From positions 515,501 to 579,500 of the forward strand of contig JAUPFP010000032.1 of assembly GCA_036925085.1 (NCBI GenBank): a stretch of DNA of 64,000 bases. Reading direction: 5' to 3'. The position numbers and the translations under genes were made by a program. Below, in pieces: positions 35,038 to 46,557 of this stretch. Position 1 is the first letter of the stretch. Each line of letters opens with the position of its first letter. Below the pieces are notes generated by a model. That model was not told the origin of the DNA, made no database searches, and saw nothing but the letters and a program-made list of their open reading frames with translations. Origin of the DNA: Brachycybe producta (Eukaryota > Arthropoda > Diplopoda > Playtdesmida > Andrognathidae).

Positions 35038-35792
35038 AAACTGCGAGTGGAGGGGGAAGAGACCGCTCTTAGAAAACATAATAGCCATGCACTAGCGGCA
35101 CCTGGTATGACCAAAACAAAATAAATATCTATAAAGCCACCTTAACTTAAGTGTGTGCAAACACATTTATATATTCAGATAACGTTAATAGTAGAAAAAA
35201 GAAGAAAAAAAAAACTACCCACATTTGATTTATTATATTTATTTATTCACGAGTATCAACATCACTGATACATTCATGTGACCTCACAATGATTTTTTCA
35301 TTGTGTCGTCACATGAATATATATATATATATATATATATATAATGTATTATGTAGTCTGACGTTGAAAAGGGCGGAGCATGTGACGTCAGACTACATAA
35401 CCAGCAAATTAGAAGTTGCCAGTCGTCATAACAAGGGCGGAGCCAACTGAAGTTCTCTCATATTTCTAACTGCCTGTGGGTTTTATGGCCCCACCCATCC
35501 GAAGGCTATAAAGCGAACAGACAGACAGAAGGAAATTGTCAAAACCTCGCCACATATGTACAGTTTGTACACTCAACTGCAAAAAAGCATCCATGTGGCA
35601 AATTCCAAACATAGCAGCCATTTTCAAGCGAAATTATATTAAAATTGCATACAACATAAAAACAAAATGGCGTCAATATACAGTACCCACCCCCACCCTC
35701 TCTTGGTCGAAAGTTTTGGACCCCCCCCCCCCCCACTGACCCACCCCCCCACCTCCGAAAAGAATTTCGTGTTATGTGTCTGATGGATGGAT

Positions 35793-38700
35793 TTAATCCA
35801 TGCGTCGTTTTACTAGAATGGAATAGTTTTGTGGTTTTGCCATCAGTGTAATAATTGGTTCCAAACTAGGAGGTTTCGTGCCAGACTTGTAACTAAAAGT
35901 AAAGTGTTGCAACAGAGACGCTACGAATAAAAACAGTTCCATTCGAGTCATGTGTTCTGCGATGCATTGTCTTTGACCTACAAAACAAGAAAGAAAAAAA
36001 CATCATATAAAAACGTTGAAACAGTCGCTCGCTGAAGCACTTTCGTATGTGGTGCCACGAAAAGTGGTCATCTTTAAGAGACCAGTGATTGGTGGTGTTT
36101 ACACAAGCCACTCCATTCAAACATTCACAAGAGGCGAAAAAGCCCTTACTTGAGTCGGTCTTTTACTCCTATTGTGAGCGTTTAATCGCTCAAGTTCACG
36201 ATATGCCTTTTATGTTTTAAAACCCGGTTTTTCTTGAATTTGAATTTGAATTTGAAACAAATTACTCTGCAAGCAGCCATAAAGGCCTATGGCAGAGGGG
36301 CAAGAGTCCAAGTGCAGCATAGAAAATGCATTGTCAAAACCAGAAAATATAAAACCCCATTGATATAATCCCAACAACAATTTCAACAATACAATACTAA
36401 GTTATGACTCCCATAAGATACGTTTTTCCTGCACAAAATCCCCGGCAAGCGAGTTCCATTGTCGAATTGCCCTAGGGACAAATGACCAGTAATAAGAATC
36501 TGTTCGTGCAAAAATCTCTCCAACCTTGCTAGAGTGGTCACCCCTACCAAAATACAATGCCCTGCAAAGTTTACGATAATAGTATTAACGATGTCAGCGC
36601 CCCTATATATGGGCCCTTTTATTGCACCATTGACATCCGTGGCACTTTTCAAGACACTTAGTACTTACCATTTGAAAATGGTATGAAATATTCCGGTTTA
36701 AAGACTTTTCCGTCTTTTATAAACCGTTCCGGACGAAATACTTCAGGGTCTCCCCATAGAGATTTGTTGTGGTGGATGGCATATATGCTACGTATCAGTT
36801 CGGTTCCTTTCGGAAATGTGTATCCCATAACTTGAGTTGCTTTAGATGATTTGTGTAAAGTTGTTGGTATTATCGTTGCGTAGCGCTGTATTTCCATAAC
36901 TGTCGCTTCTGTGTAAGGCAATCTAGAAAGAGGAACAATCAAAGCTTAATAATGTAATCGGAATTGGTGTCAAATAAAACATGTCAAACTTGTTAGTTCT
37001 AATTGGCACTTATTTAGTTTGTCGATTGTTCAGTCTCGCATTTGTTCAATGCGGCTCTTATTCAGTTTGGTGTTTGTTCAATTTGGTATTTGTTCTAATG
37101 TGCACTTATTGTGTTATGGGTGCAAATAAGTCATTAATACGCCAGGGGTTTACACCCCTAGGGCATAACTTTTTTACCCGTTCTCAACGTATGGCCACCG
37201 TGACCAGTTTTGACCAAGATTAACCCAGTTTTGCCCACGGTTGGCCGAAAGTGGGCCCGGGTTGCCGACTCACTCTGCCAGGTCCTAACCGACCAGGATC
37301 GGTCGACGCTTTTTCGACAACAAAAAAGCCCCAGAACATTTTTTTTGGTTGTTTCCTTCATTTTTTTTTTCTAATGACCTATAAAGTGTTCAAGTATTGA
37401 GTAACAAAAAATAAAATCATTTGTATTTGTGAGTATACACATTAGAGAGAGTGAGCGAATTGTCGTACGAAATTATTTTATTTACAAAATGATAGATTTT
37501 TACGTCACTTCCGCCTCATTTCGTTGTAAAAAATAAAGATTTCGTACGAAATGATAACTAAAATTACGAAATTATTGAATAATTTCATAGTTGGATTTTG
37601 TAGAAACGAAATAAACGCGCATGCGCAGAAGCGTTTAATGCCGTTTGAGAAACTTGAAAACGACGCCATTTTTTCCACCGCTTCGATGGAAAACGACGTC
37701 GTTCTAAAAAGAATAACCAACCCTACATGAAAGATTTCCGATTAAAGCAAGAATATTAAGTGCAAAGAACAATAAAACATTAACAAAGCTACGTTTAGCA
37801 GCGATTAATTAGTCAAAAATGACCACACAAATCGCCGTATAAGGTGAATGATTTCGTTTTCGTTTTCGGATTGCTTCGCTAACTAAAATTACGAAATTGA
37901 AACGAAAACGAAATCACTTAATTTAAATATATAAATTTCGTTTAACTTAATTTCGTAGGTATATAAATAACGAAGCCTTCAAACGTTTCTACCCTAAAGG
38001 CGCAGTCACACTAGGCTGGTTTACAAGCCGCTGGTTGCTGCTGGCTATTAGCAGCAACAGCAAGCAGCAGCTGCTTTGGGTTCACACTTGTCCAGTCACT
38101 GCTGGTATTAGCAGTGCAAGTTATCCAATCACCGTCTTGCAAAAACACAAACTCTAACAACAACCAACCCAAGCAGTGGAGTTTCAATTACCACTAGTGC
38201 AACTACTAGCAACAAAAAGTTCACACTAGATGGCAGCAGCAGGAAGGGAGTCACATGACCAGCTGGTAGCTGCTAAATTTGGACATGTCCAACTTCACCA
38301 GCCACTGTTAAAATCACTAGCCCGTTGGAGAAAGCAGCTGCTAGTAGCAGTTCAGATTATGCTGCTAGAGCGCTACAATCAGCCAGCAGCCACCAGCGGC
38401 TGGGAAACCAGCCTAGTGTGACTGCGGCATTAGCTTCTGTTCTGTTAAAGCTTGCTTTTGGTTTTGTAATCAACTTACAAAGGACGATCTTGAACTGTTG
38501 GCTTACGGTGTCGTCCAATAACACTGTCTAGTTCTGTCTGAACCTTTTGTTGTATTTCTGGCCATGTTACAAAGTAAATCATTGCCCACTCTAGGGTGGT
38601 AGACGTTGTTTCAATTCCAGCATTGAAAAGGCTGAATAAAGCTCCTTTCAAGTGAAGCACTGTAAGAAAAAAATTGCATGAAGCAGGCTTAAGCTTACAA

Positions 38701-40458
38701 CCTTAACAGCCTAGAGACACTCCAGAGTTGCACGTACAATAAAATGTGGTCAATTTTGGTGTTTCTAAAGTTGTTCTAGCTACGAAAAGGCAATTTGAAA
38801 CGTCAAAAAATATCTTATTATCTAAAGAATACGGCAAAATGGACCTTTTTGAGGTCAATGGCATTTAACATGGTTCGTGCCAAATTATACATGTTGAACA
38901 GATTATTTCCAAGTGAATGCAAATGTTAAGGTTTAGACAACGAATTCTAAAAGGTTGTCGAAAAGAAGTAAAGTGTATAGCATACAAGTCGCTGGCATGC
39001 CCCCCCCCCCATCTTGAAGATTGCAGTCCCATACGGAGTCTCCACAATGCAGTTAGTCCATTCTGTTGAAATGCTGCAGTGTAGGACGGCTAGGTCTGTT
39101 TGTGCTTTCGGAACTTAGTTTACGCAGTGTGCTTGCAAGGAGAACTGATTTAAAACCTATACTACAGACCGGGCAATAATCGCCGGACGCACGTATTGAG
39201 CGACAGAAGAAATCGTCGCAAAGAAGAGATCACTCGCTTCATTTATTCAATTAGTTTAGAATAAACATCGACTTTCATTTTAAATATACTTTTAAAAGCT
39301 CTGTACTTGTACCAGTAACCAGAAATGTTGGGTTTAAATCAATGGGGTTTTATATTTTCTGGTTTTGACAATGCATTTTCTATGCTGCACTTGAACTCTT
39401 GTCCGTCTGCCATAGGCCTTTATGGCTGCTTGCAGAGTAATTTTTCAAATGAAATCAAATCAGTAAATGTACTCCATAAACTTAGTCAGGCCCATAGATA
39501 CTCTCATATAACTCCATCTAGGGGCAACATTTTGTAATTAATTTTGATAAAACTATTGGTCTCACCTTAAGGTGATTCTGTAAATATTTATTTTGTTTTT
39601 GTCCCCCCAGATTGCGCACCTACAGTGGCTGTTATGTTCTACACGTTTCTTCAGTGGTGGTAGCTAGGTTTGGTTGTGCCCCCTGCCGCCTCCCGTTGCT
39701 TTAAACATTTTGCCTCTTTGTATCCCCAAAATTCAATTCATTTCAACTCAGTTACACCTGCCATTAGCTTAAAAGCCATGTGGCAGGGGAAATGTTCCCG
39801 ATCACATATGATTGTCGTTCGGGTAAAACAAGACATCATTGTTATTTGACATCGTCCTAACAAAGAACTACTAACTGGAAGAGAATTCCATAGTCTAATG
39901 ACATTCGGGGGAAAAAAGACCAAAAATATGCATCAGTTCTAGCCATTAATTCTTTTTAAAGTCTTCCCTTACTTGTAGGATGTGTATTCAATAAGTCATT
40001 AAGTAGGGCAAATATTATCATCTGGCAGTAAACGTTCTAAAAGAGAAGGGGGCTTTGGTTATTTCTTCGGCCTGTTAATGATTCCCCATTTTAGTTCCTG
40101 AAGCATAGAAGATGCACTGCATGTCTTCCTTTCACAAATCTTGCAATCCTATGCTGTACCATTTCTAATTCATACTTTAAGTTGGGGAACAATTATATAT
40201 TTTGCCAGGTCTGTGTCTCTGTGTGTCTTTCTAGATGTATATATCTTTCTCTCTTTCTGGGATAACGCTGTACAACCATTGAAGCACATCGGAATTTATA
40301 TAAATTTGAATAAATGAACTGTTTTTTTTCTCAAGGTCAACTATATGTTGCACCCTTCCCATCCAAGAACCCCATGATATTAAATTGGAGAGGGGAAAAG
40401 GTTGGAAAGTGTAGAGGGTAGAGAGAGAGAAACGTGGAAGGGGAAAAGGTTGGAAAGT

Positions 40459-40494
<36 letters not shown>

Positions 40495-43400
40495 GTGGAG
40501 GGGGAAAAAGTGGGAGGGGGTGACTGAAATTGAAATGAAAGGAGTAAAAAAGGAACAAACGATGTGCATGTGCACAATTGCCTGTGAACTTTGCTCTCGT
40601 CATTTATGACGGGTTACCCCACTAGTTTTCTAATGTAGGTCTGGCTAAGGTAAAATAACAGACATCTTTTACATTTTCTTTACAGTACGTTGTGCAGTTG
40701 TGTGTTCTTTCCAAAGCATGTCTTTTGATAAGGTTAAGCCAAGATATTTGAATTTATCAACATGGGTTAGCTGAACAATCCTCTATTGTGTAAGCAGTGG
40801 ATTTGAAAATTTAAGTTTTTCTGGACATGACTACAAACAGATTTGTAGAAAACAGAGCTCAGTACAAATAAGTAACCAGCACCGCAGCAAAGAAGAAGCT
40901 TTTCATGAAATCTGCCAGACTGCAGGGTTGGGACAGAACAAACCCCTTAGCATCACACTCAAATTTTGGCAGGACAGCCAAAAGGACAATCCTTGCACAA
41001 GGTCTGACATGCTTGCTTTACCTCTCTAGAAAGGTGTTTAAGTCGCTCAGCTATCCCCTTTGGTGCATCCATCTTGAGGTTATTAGTGCTGGCATGCACA
41101 ACTACAATAGAGTTAAGGCTAGCTTTACTCAGCACTGCCTCCACTCGAGTGCTCAACTCATGTGCCTGGATAGCACTACAGAGTTGACTTCCCAGTTTTG
41201 CCAACACTCACACCCCGAGCAATACTGTCACCAACGAGGGAAAAAAGCAAAATGAATACCTATGAAGCAACATTAAAGTCTTACCGGTGAAACATGTTTC
41301 TTTCGGTTGATCCTTTTCGGATTGTTTGTAGATTTTATCCAAATAAATATCAATAAAATCTCTGGGAGTGTCTTGTTGAAAGGACTTAGCATGTTCCTGT
41401 ATTTCACAGTTGAAATAGGCATCTTCTTTAAGTAGTTTTTTATGGAGTTCCCAAAAATGAAATAGGTCACCGGGAAGAAAACGTAGAATTGGCATTATAT
41501 TCACATATATTGCTTTCAAGACTAAACGGTATTTGTCCTCCAAGATTTGTATGTATTGTTTCATGTTATCATCCTCGTAGTCGAATGACTTTCCTAGAAA
41601 AAGGTGGAATAATGGCAAAAGTTATTTCTTAAGTTGCATCCACATTATGCCGATCGGTTTTAAATCGGCTTTGCCGCTGGGCATTGTGGAATAAATGGGG
41701 ACACGTTAGTCAGCATTGCCGATAGGCCGCTTGGCATGCCGAATCGAAACCGAAGGATGTCGGTCTCATCAAAAGATGTGACCGACATCAGTGTTTTCAA
41801 AGTCACCTGAGTGCAAAAGGTTAGCGTCTTTCCATAGAAAATACATTACGACGATGGCTCAGCGACCTTCGACTTCATTTTGTCGTTTGAAAAGTCGTCT
41901 GTGTGCCAAAGCCCTTAAGGAATCTGTCAGACGAGGCCACTCGAGTGGCGCCATACAGTCATTTCAACAATGTAGATCAAGCATGTCAAACTCGTAGCCC
42001 TCGGGGCCGCATGTGGCTCACAACGAATATTTTTTGCGGATCCAGGATTACTGACATTCAACTTGTGTCAGTTTTGAATGTAATCGCCGCAAACAAGATT
42101 TTTCCCGAAGTAGGAAAAATTGTAGCAGAGAAGCTATGCCAAGTGTCAGGAAAAAAACATCAATTTTATTGTCGTCTTTGTTCTTTTTTTTCGAAATAAA
42201 CCTACATTTCTATCAAAATTTAAGTTTTTATTTTTTTTGCGGCCCACATAAACTTAGACCTTGTTTATTTGGCCCGTGTTAGCCTTTGAGTTTGACATGC
42301 TTGGTGTAGATGCTTTATACACATGGACTGGCATGGTCAAGTGGCTAAACAATGGAGTGGCTCCTCATCTGACAGAGGCCTAAGTTGATGGAATATCTGT
42401 TTTCCTACCTGCAGTGATGCCCCAAAGAATGTTCAAAATAGACAGATGGAAGAGTTTGCTAATCTGCACTTCTTGACCGTCACTTTTGTCCAGTATCGCA
42501 ATGAGTTGAGAAATTTCTTCCAACATTATGGTGTCCGTTGAGGATTTTCCGAATCCTAAGTTACGCAATTGATAAAGCACGAAACGACGTTTTTCTCTGT
42601 TCGTTGGACCACTTGCGGTAATCATTTCTATATTTGTCAACAAGATTTTCCAAAATGATTTTGTGTTAAACTGGATAAAAAAAGGGGCAGTGAAATTTGG
42701 GTTTGGGCATTTGCCCTAAAGACACTTGCCCTACAGCCATTTGCCCTAAAGAGACATTTGCCCTAAAGGGACATTTGCCCAAAAATCATTTGCCCGAAAG
42801 TTATTTGTCCTAAAGACATTTGCCCTGAAGTTCCCTTGATTCATTATGATTTTATAATTCATTTAAAAAAATTACACTCAATTTTCACAAATTTTCAATC
42901 GATTTTCCCAAATTTTCAATCAAGTTTCCCAAATTTTCACTCAGTTTCTGCAAATTTTCATTCAATTTCTCCAAGATTTTATTCAATTTTTCCAAATTTT
43001 TTCTAAATTTTCCCTAATTTCCACAACATTTTCACTAATTTTCACAAAATGTCTCGAAAATTTCATGGAATTGTTCACAAAATTTCTCCCAAAGTTTCAA
43101 AAAATTAAATTAAAACGTTAACAAATTTTCACAATTTCACATAAATCCTCCAAGTTTTTGCAAACTTTCACAAATATGTTAACAAAATTAACTCAAATTT
43201 TCAGACAATTTCACAAAAATGTCGACAATTTTTCCCAGTTTTTGCAAATTTCGCAAAAATGTTAAAGTTTCACCAAATTTTCACTCAATTTTCCCAAATT
43301 TTCACTCAATTTCCCCAAATTTTCACTCAATTTCCCCAAATTTGCACAAAATTTTCGCCAAATTTCACAAAAGTGTTGACAAAATTTCCCAAACATTTCT

Positions 43401-44339
43401 CAAAAATTTCCCAAAAATTTCCCAAACATTTCCCAAATATTTCCCAAATATTTCTCAAAAATTTTCCAAAATTATTTCAAAAATTCCCGAACATTTCCCA
43501 AAAGTTCTTCAAAAGTTTCCCAAACATTTCCCAAAAATTTCCCAAAAATTTTTCAAATATTTCTCAAAAATTTCCCAAAATTTTTTCGAAAAACTCCCTA
43601 AAGTTTCCCAAACATTTCCCAAAAGTTTCCCAAAAACTTCTCAAAAATTTCCCAAACATTTTCCAAAAATTTGCAAAAAATTTCCCAAAATTTTTCCTAA
43701 AAATTCCCAAAAAATTCCCAAAAGTTTCCCAAAAGTTTCCCAAACATTTCCCAAAAGTTTCGCAAAAGTTTCCCAAACATTTCCCAAAAATTTCCCAAAA
43801 ATTTCCCAAAAGTTTCCCAAAAGTTTCCCAAAAACTTCTCAAAAATTTCCCAAAAATTTCCCAAACATTTCCCAAAAATTTCCCAAACATTTCCCAAAAA
43901 TTTCCCAAAAATTTCCCAAAAATTTCCCGAAAATGTTGACAAAATTTCCCATTAGCAAAACGGTCAAGCATTATATAGGATTGTATTTTTAACATTTTAA
44001 AATGTGCGCCGTACCCAAGTTTTTTAGCTCGTTATCTAAGTAGAAGAATATCTCGGGTTTATCGGAGAATGCGTCGTTACCATTTATCAATTCCGTCATA
44101 CTTTCCCAGTTAGTAAGAAGAATCATGTTTTTCCCAACCGTTGGTAAAGTACACATTCCACCGTACTTTTCACCAAGTTTCACGAATTTACTTGGCTGTT
44201 GAATCAGATCTCTTATATAATTTGGCAATACGTAAAATGGACCCGGTGGTAGATTCCTCTTTCGGTTGGCGGTGTTCCACCAAAAGTATCCGAAAGCAAC
44301 TGCGGCTAAAATGCAAATCAAAGTTGCGACGTCCATCAT
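35793..44339 (-). CDS. Cytochrome P450, CYP2-clan-like (P450-D), six exons
   Basis: Exons are 44015-44339, 42409-42627, 41285-41593, 38479-38659, 36669-36922 and 35793-35977, giving 490 residues with no stop and the same phases as the other three genes. Motifs: PPGP 31-34, AGIETT 298-303, EIQR 355-358, PERF 409-412, haem loop FSNGQRQCIA with Cys434. The C-helix Trp position is Asn118. Exon 6 encodes the same or nearly the same peptide as exon 6 of P450-C, and exons 4 and 5 are close to identical, so C and D are a recent pair. A 1.1 kb TTTCCCAAA array fills the intron next to exon 1. The gene may lie inside an intron of a plus-strand FANCE-like gene. Confidence 0.88.
36232..36650 (-). mobile_element. 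LINE 3' end (WNSLP-type C-terminus plus tail)
   Basis: The minus-strand frame near 36425-36510 reads SYYWSFVPRAIRQWNSL, the usual last block of CR1/jockey-type LINE proteins. It is followed by a 3' UTR ending in repeated ATTCAA. The frame is short and broken. It lies downstream of P450-D exon 5. Confidence 0.6.
38001..38428. mobile_element. MITE with GCAGTCACACTAGGCTGG ends
   Basis: Ends GCAGTCACACTAGGCTGGTT and the inverse of AACCAGCCTAGTGTGACTGC. The interior is GCAGCAGC-rich with self-complementary segments, which explains the short plus-strand open frames here. It lies 50 bp from P450-D exon 4. Confidence 0.7.
39738..39960 (-). mobile_element. LINE C-terminal remnant
   Basis: The minus-strand frame has VFFPPNVIRLWNSLPVSS, the same LINE C-terminal block as at 36425-36510 but from a diverged family. 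A related MVFFPPRVIR frame occurs at about 765-803. Only a stub remains. Confidence 0.5.
40203..40625 (+). mobile_element. Helitron-like non-autonomous element with GA-repeat interior
   Basis: Same family as 12449-12728: GCCAGGTCTGTG start, TTTATGACGGG hairpin arm and terminal CTAG at 40622-40625 followed by T. The interior carries an expanded AG run (about 40460-40490). It lies in P450-D intron 3. Confidence 0.62.
41978..42303. mobile_element. hAT element remnant with CAAGCATGTCAAACTC ends
   Basis: Sixteen-base inverted ends CAAGCATGTCAAACTC / GAGTTTGACATGCTTG, with flanks ATGTAGAT (41970-41977) and GTGTAGAT (42304-42311), a near-perfect 8-bp duplication. The plus frame 42040-42160 (SRITDIQLVSVLNVIAAN then KLCQVSG) resembles the C-terminus of GTF2IRD2/ZAPHOD-type hAT transposases. 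It is a deletion derivative. Confidence 0.7.
42700..42835 (-). repeat. TTTGCCCTAAAG degenerate minisatellite
   Basis: About eight units of CATTTGCCCTAAAG between P450-D exon 2 and the TTTCCC array. Same family as 31765-32015, and in the equivalent P450 intron, so probably inherited from the C/D ancestor. Confidence 0.65.
42850..43950 (+). repeat. TTTCCCAAA / AAATTTTC minisatellite, 1.1 kb
   Basis: About 90-100 units of 11-12 bp (TTTCCCAAAAA variants), grading from loose CAAATTTTCA copies on the left to regular ones on the right. It stops 65 bp before the P450-D exon 1 donor. Long open frames on both strands (up to 257 residues) are translation artefacts of the repeat. Confidence 0.9.
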
Positions 44340-46557
44340 TTTTGCTTCTTTCGAGCAACAAGTCTGAAATGTTTCTGATAAGAATTAATTAGCATTTTTG
44401 TCTTCTTATAAAACATTGTGTATTTTTTAAAATTTAGCCTCTTTTGTTCCCGTTTTGTCTTCCTACAAATAAAAGTTAGAATTTTAGTTTAAAGCCTTGT
44501 TTCCACTAGCAACAAATAAAATTGCAGGTTTTTGAAATAATTAAAAGTTTGCCACAAAAATTTCAATAATTGCAAACAATGGGACAGCTAATTTATTTGA
44601 TTTTAAATTACTACAATTGCATTTGTAAGTTTTGAAAAATTTGTTTCAAAAATTTGCATGCAGAGAGAGGCTAATTTTTTAAGTTAATGACGTTTGCAAA
44701 TGACATCAAACGTGTTTAACAAACAGGTGGCCGTTTTCCTTATAATATTTTGTATGTTTCATTGTTTATGGTAGTAAAATTGACAGTTAATTGTCAAGAG
44801 AATGTCTTTTGTTCGTTTGTTTGCTTTGTCTCGGTGATTATTTGTCACTTGTGTTGACAATTGGCTGGAAAAAATATGCCCGAAAAAATTAGTTTACATA
44901 CGTCTGCTTATAAGTAGGGCTGGCACAATGTTCGCTATATTGATATTTCGATATTTTTTAAATATCTTGCAATATTTTTTTGAAAAAAAATCGAAATGCC
45001 CCCCAAAAAATCGAAACATTGATATCTACTTGAGTAGATCTACCATAATCACTATAGTCTGAGCCATATTAAAAAAGGGTAAAAGATGACTGCCCCCTAC
45101 TGGACGTTTTTAGCCACATCACCAACAATTTTAAGTTGTATGCATGCATAATACAAAAAAATAGTCCCTGCTCAGAAATTCAAGATGGCGGACCGTGCTT
45201 ATGTTGTATGGTCTGCTTTCCTTATATATGACCTTCGGTGGCGTAGGAATACAAATTTGGTGAAAAGTCGCCACTGGTGGTGCACAAAAATTATCCCTTC
45301 TTAATATGACTTTGACTATAATCACTATTTTAAATTTTTTTCAGTTTTTTGATATTTCGATTTTGTTTTTTAGTTTTTTTAGATTATTCAATATATTGTG
45401 ACGGACTCTTCTCGACTTGATAGAATCTGCTCTTTATTGGGTATCGGTCGACCGGTCGGAAAGTGATTGGCTATGTCACTTATTCTGTCTGGTCCGGAAG
45501 GACTATGTCATAATAATACCTTTCTAACATCCTCACTAGTCCTCAAAAGGACTTCCACAGTTTTGAGGATCTCGATCTTGTCGTCTGTTATCCCATCAGG
45601 CTTGCGCCCGATAAATTACCCTTGAGGATTGGGTTGACTGCTTTCCCTTGATGCTTTTTCCTTTATTCCAGTTAAAAATGTAAACTTTGAACTGATAAAC
45701 TTCTGAAACTTGGGCTGAATGGACAAATGAACAGATTGGTCCAGTTTGGCCAAAGTTGCTGAATTAAAAATCCATAAACCCAATCAAGGGGAAACAAATT
45801 ACGCTGGGCAGAGTAGTGACTCAGATCTTACGGCACCAACGGCGCTGGATGGCCCAGAAGCTAAACAGAGTTACATGGTCCAACAAACGTAAAAACAGCG
45901 TTTAAAATAAAAAAATGTACAAGGGCCTGAAATCGTCTCAATATCTTCAAAAATTGATTTTTTTTGTTAAATATCGGGCCGATTTCGAAAATTTCCAAAT
46001 AGGAGAAAAACCATTCAATACAACAACGCCCTCAGTTATAAAAAAAAGCACAGATATTCGACAAAAAAGAGGTTGAAATTGATTCAACTTTTGTTTAAAC
46101 CTTCTTTTTGGTGAATATTTGTACTTTTTGTGGTTTTTTAAATGAAGAGAAAAGAAAGATGGCGAACAGAACGGTCGCCATCTTTCTTTTCTCTTCATTT
46201 TTGGTGAGTGTTTTTTCATCGATTTTTCTTCAATTTTCCATCATTTCAGGTTAATTAATGTATTTTAATTAGTTGTAGGACATATTTAACTACAGTTTTA
46301 CACAAAAATAACGCCGTTTTGAAGTAAATATTGATGAGAAATGGCGATTTATGGTTTAGTTAAAGTGGTACAGCATAGGCCTATGGAGGAGGATATCCTA
46401 TATAGAACTTAATAACCACTGCAGTGGCGCCATCTGAAGGGACAAAAACAAAATAAATATTTATTCAGCCACCTTAAAATTTAGTAAAGTTTATTGATAA
46501 TTACATAATTTGAATAAAAAATATCTACTTTATTGCTTTTTTTAAAAAAAAAAATAG
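44340..46557. other. Upstream region of P450-D, also putative FANCE intron
   Basis: The first 500 bp match the P450-C upstream region. There is an inverted-repeat element around 45050-45330 (AGCCATATTAAAAAAGGG facing CCCTTCTTAATATGACT), the hairpin at 46140, and no convincing exon. Confidence 0.4.
46140..46200. repeat. 26-bp perfect hairpin with AAAGATGGCGA arms
   Basis: Arms 46140-46165 and 46175-46200 (AAATGAAGAGAAAAGAAAGA and onward) pair exactly around a 9-nt loop. It lies in the long putative FANCE intron. Confidence 0.85.

Noticed and set aside
38230-38531. Two short plus-strand frames rich in Ala, Ser and Gln
   Set aside because: Come from the GCAGCAGC-rich interior of the MITE at 38001-38428 and shadow P450-D exon 4.
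43219-43995. Long open frames on both strands (up to 257 residues)
   Set aside because: They are translations of the TTTCCCAAA minisatellite; both strands and several frames are open for the same reason.
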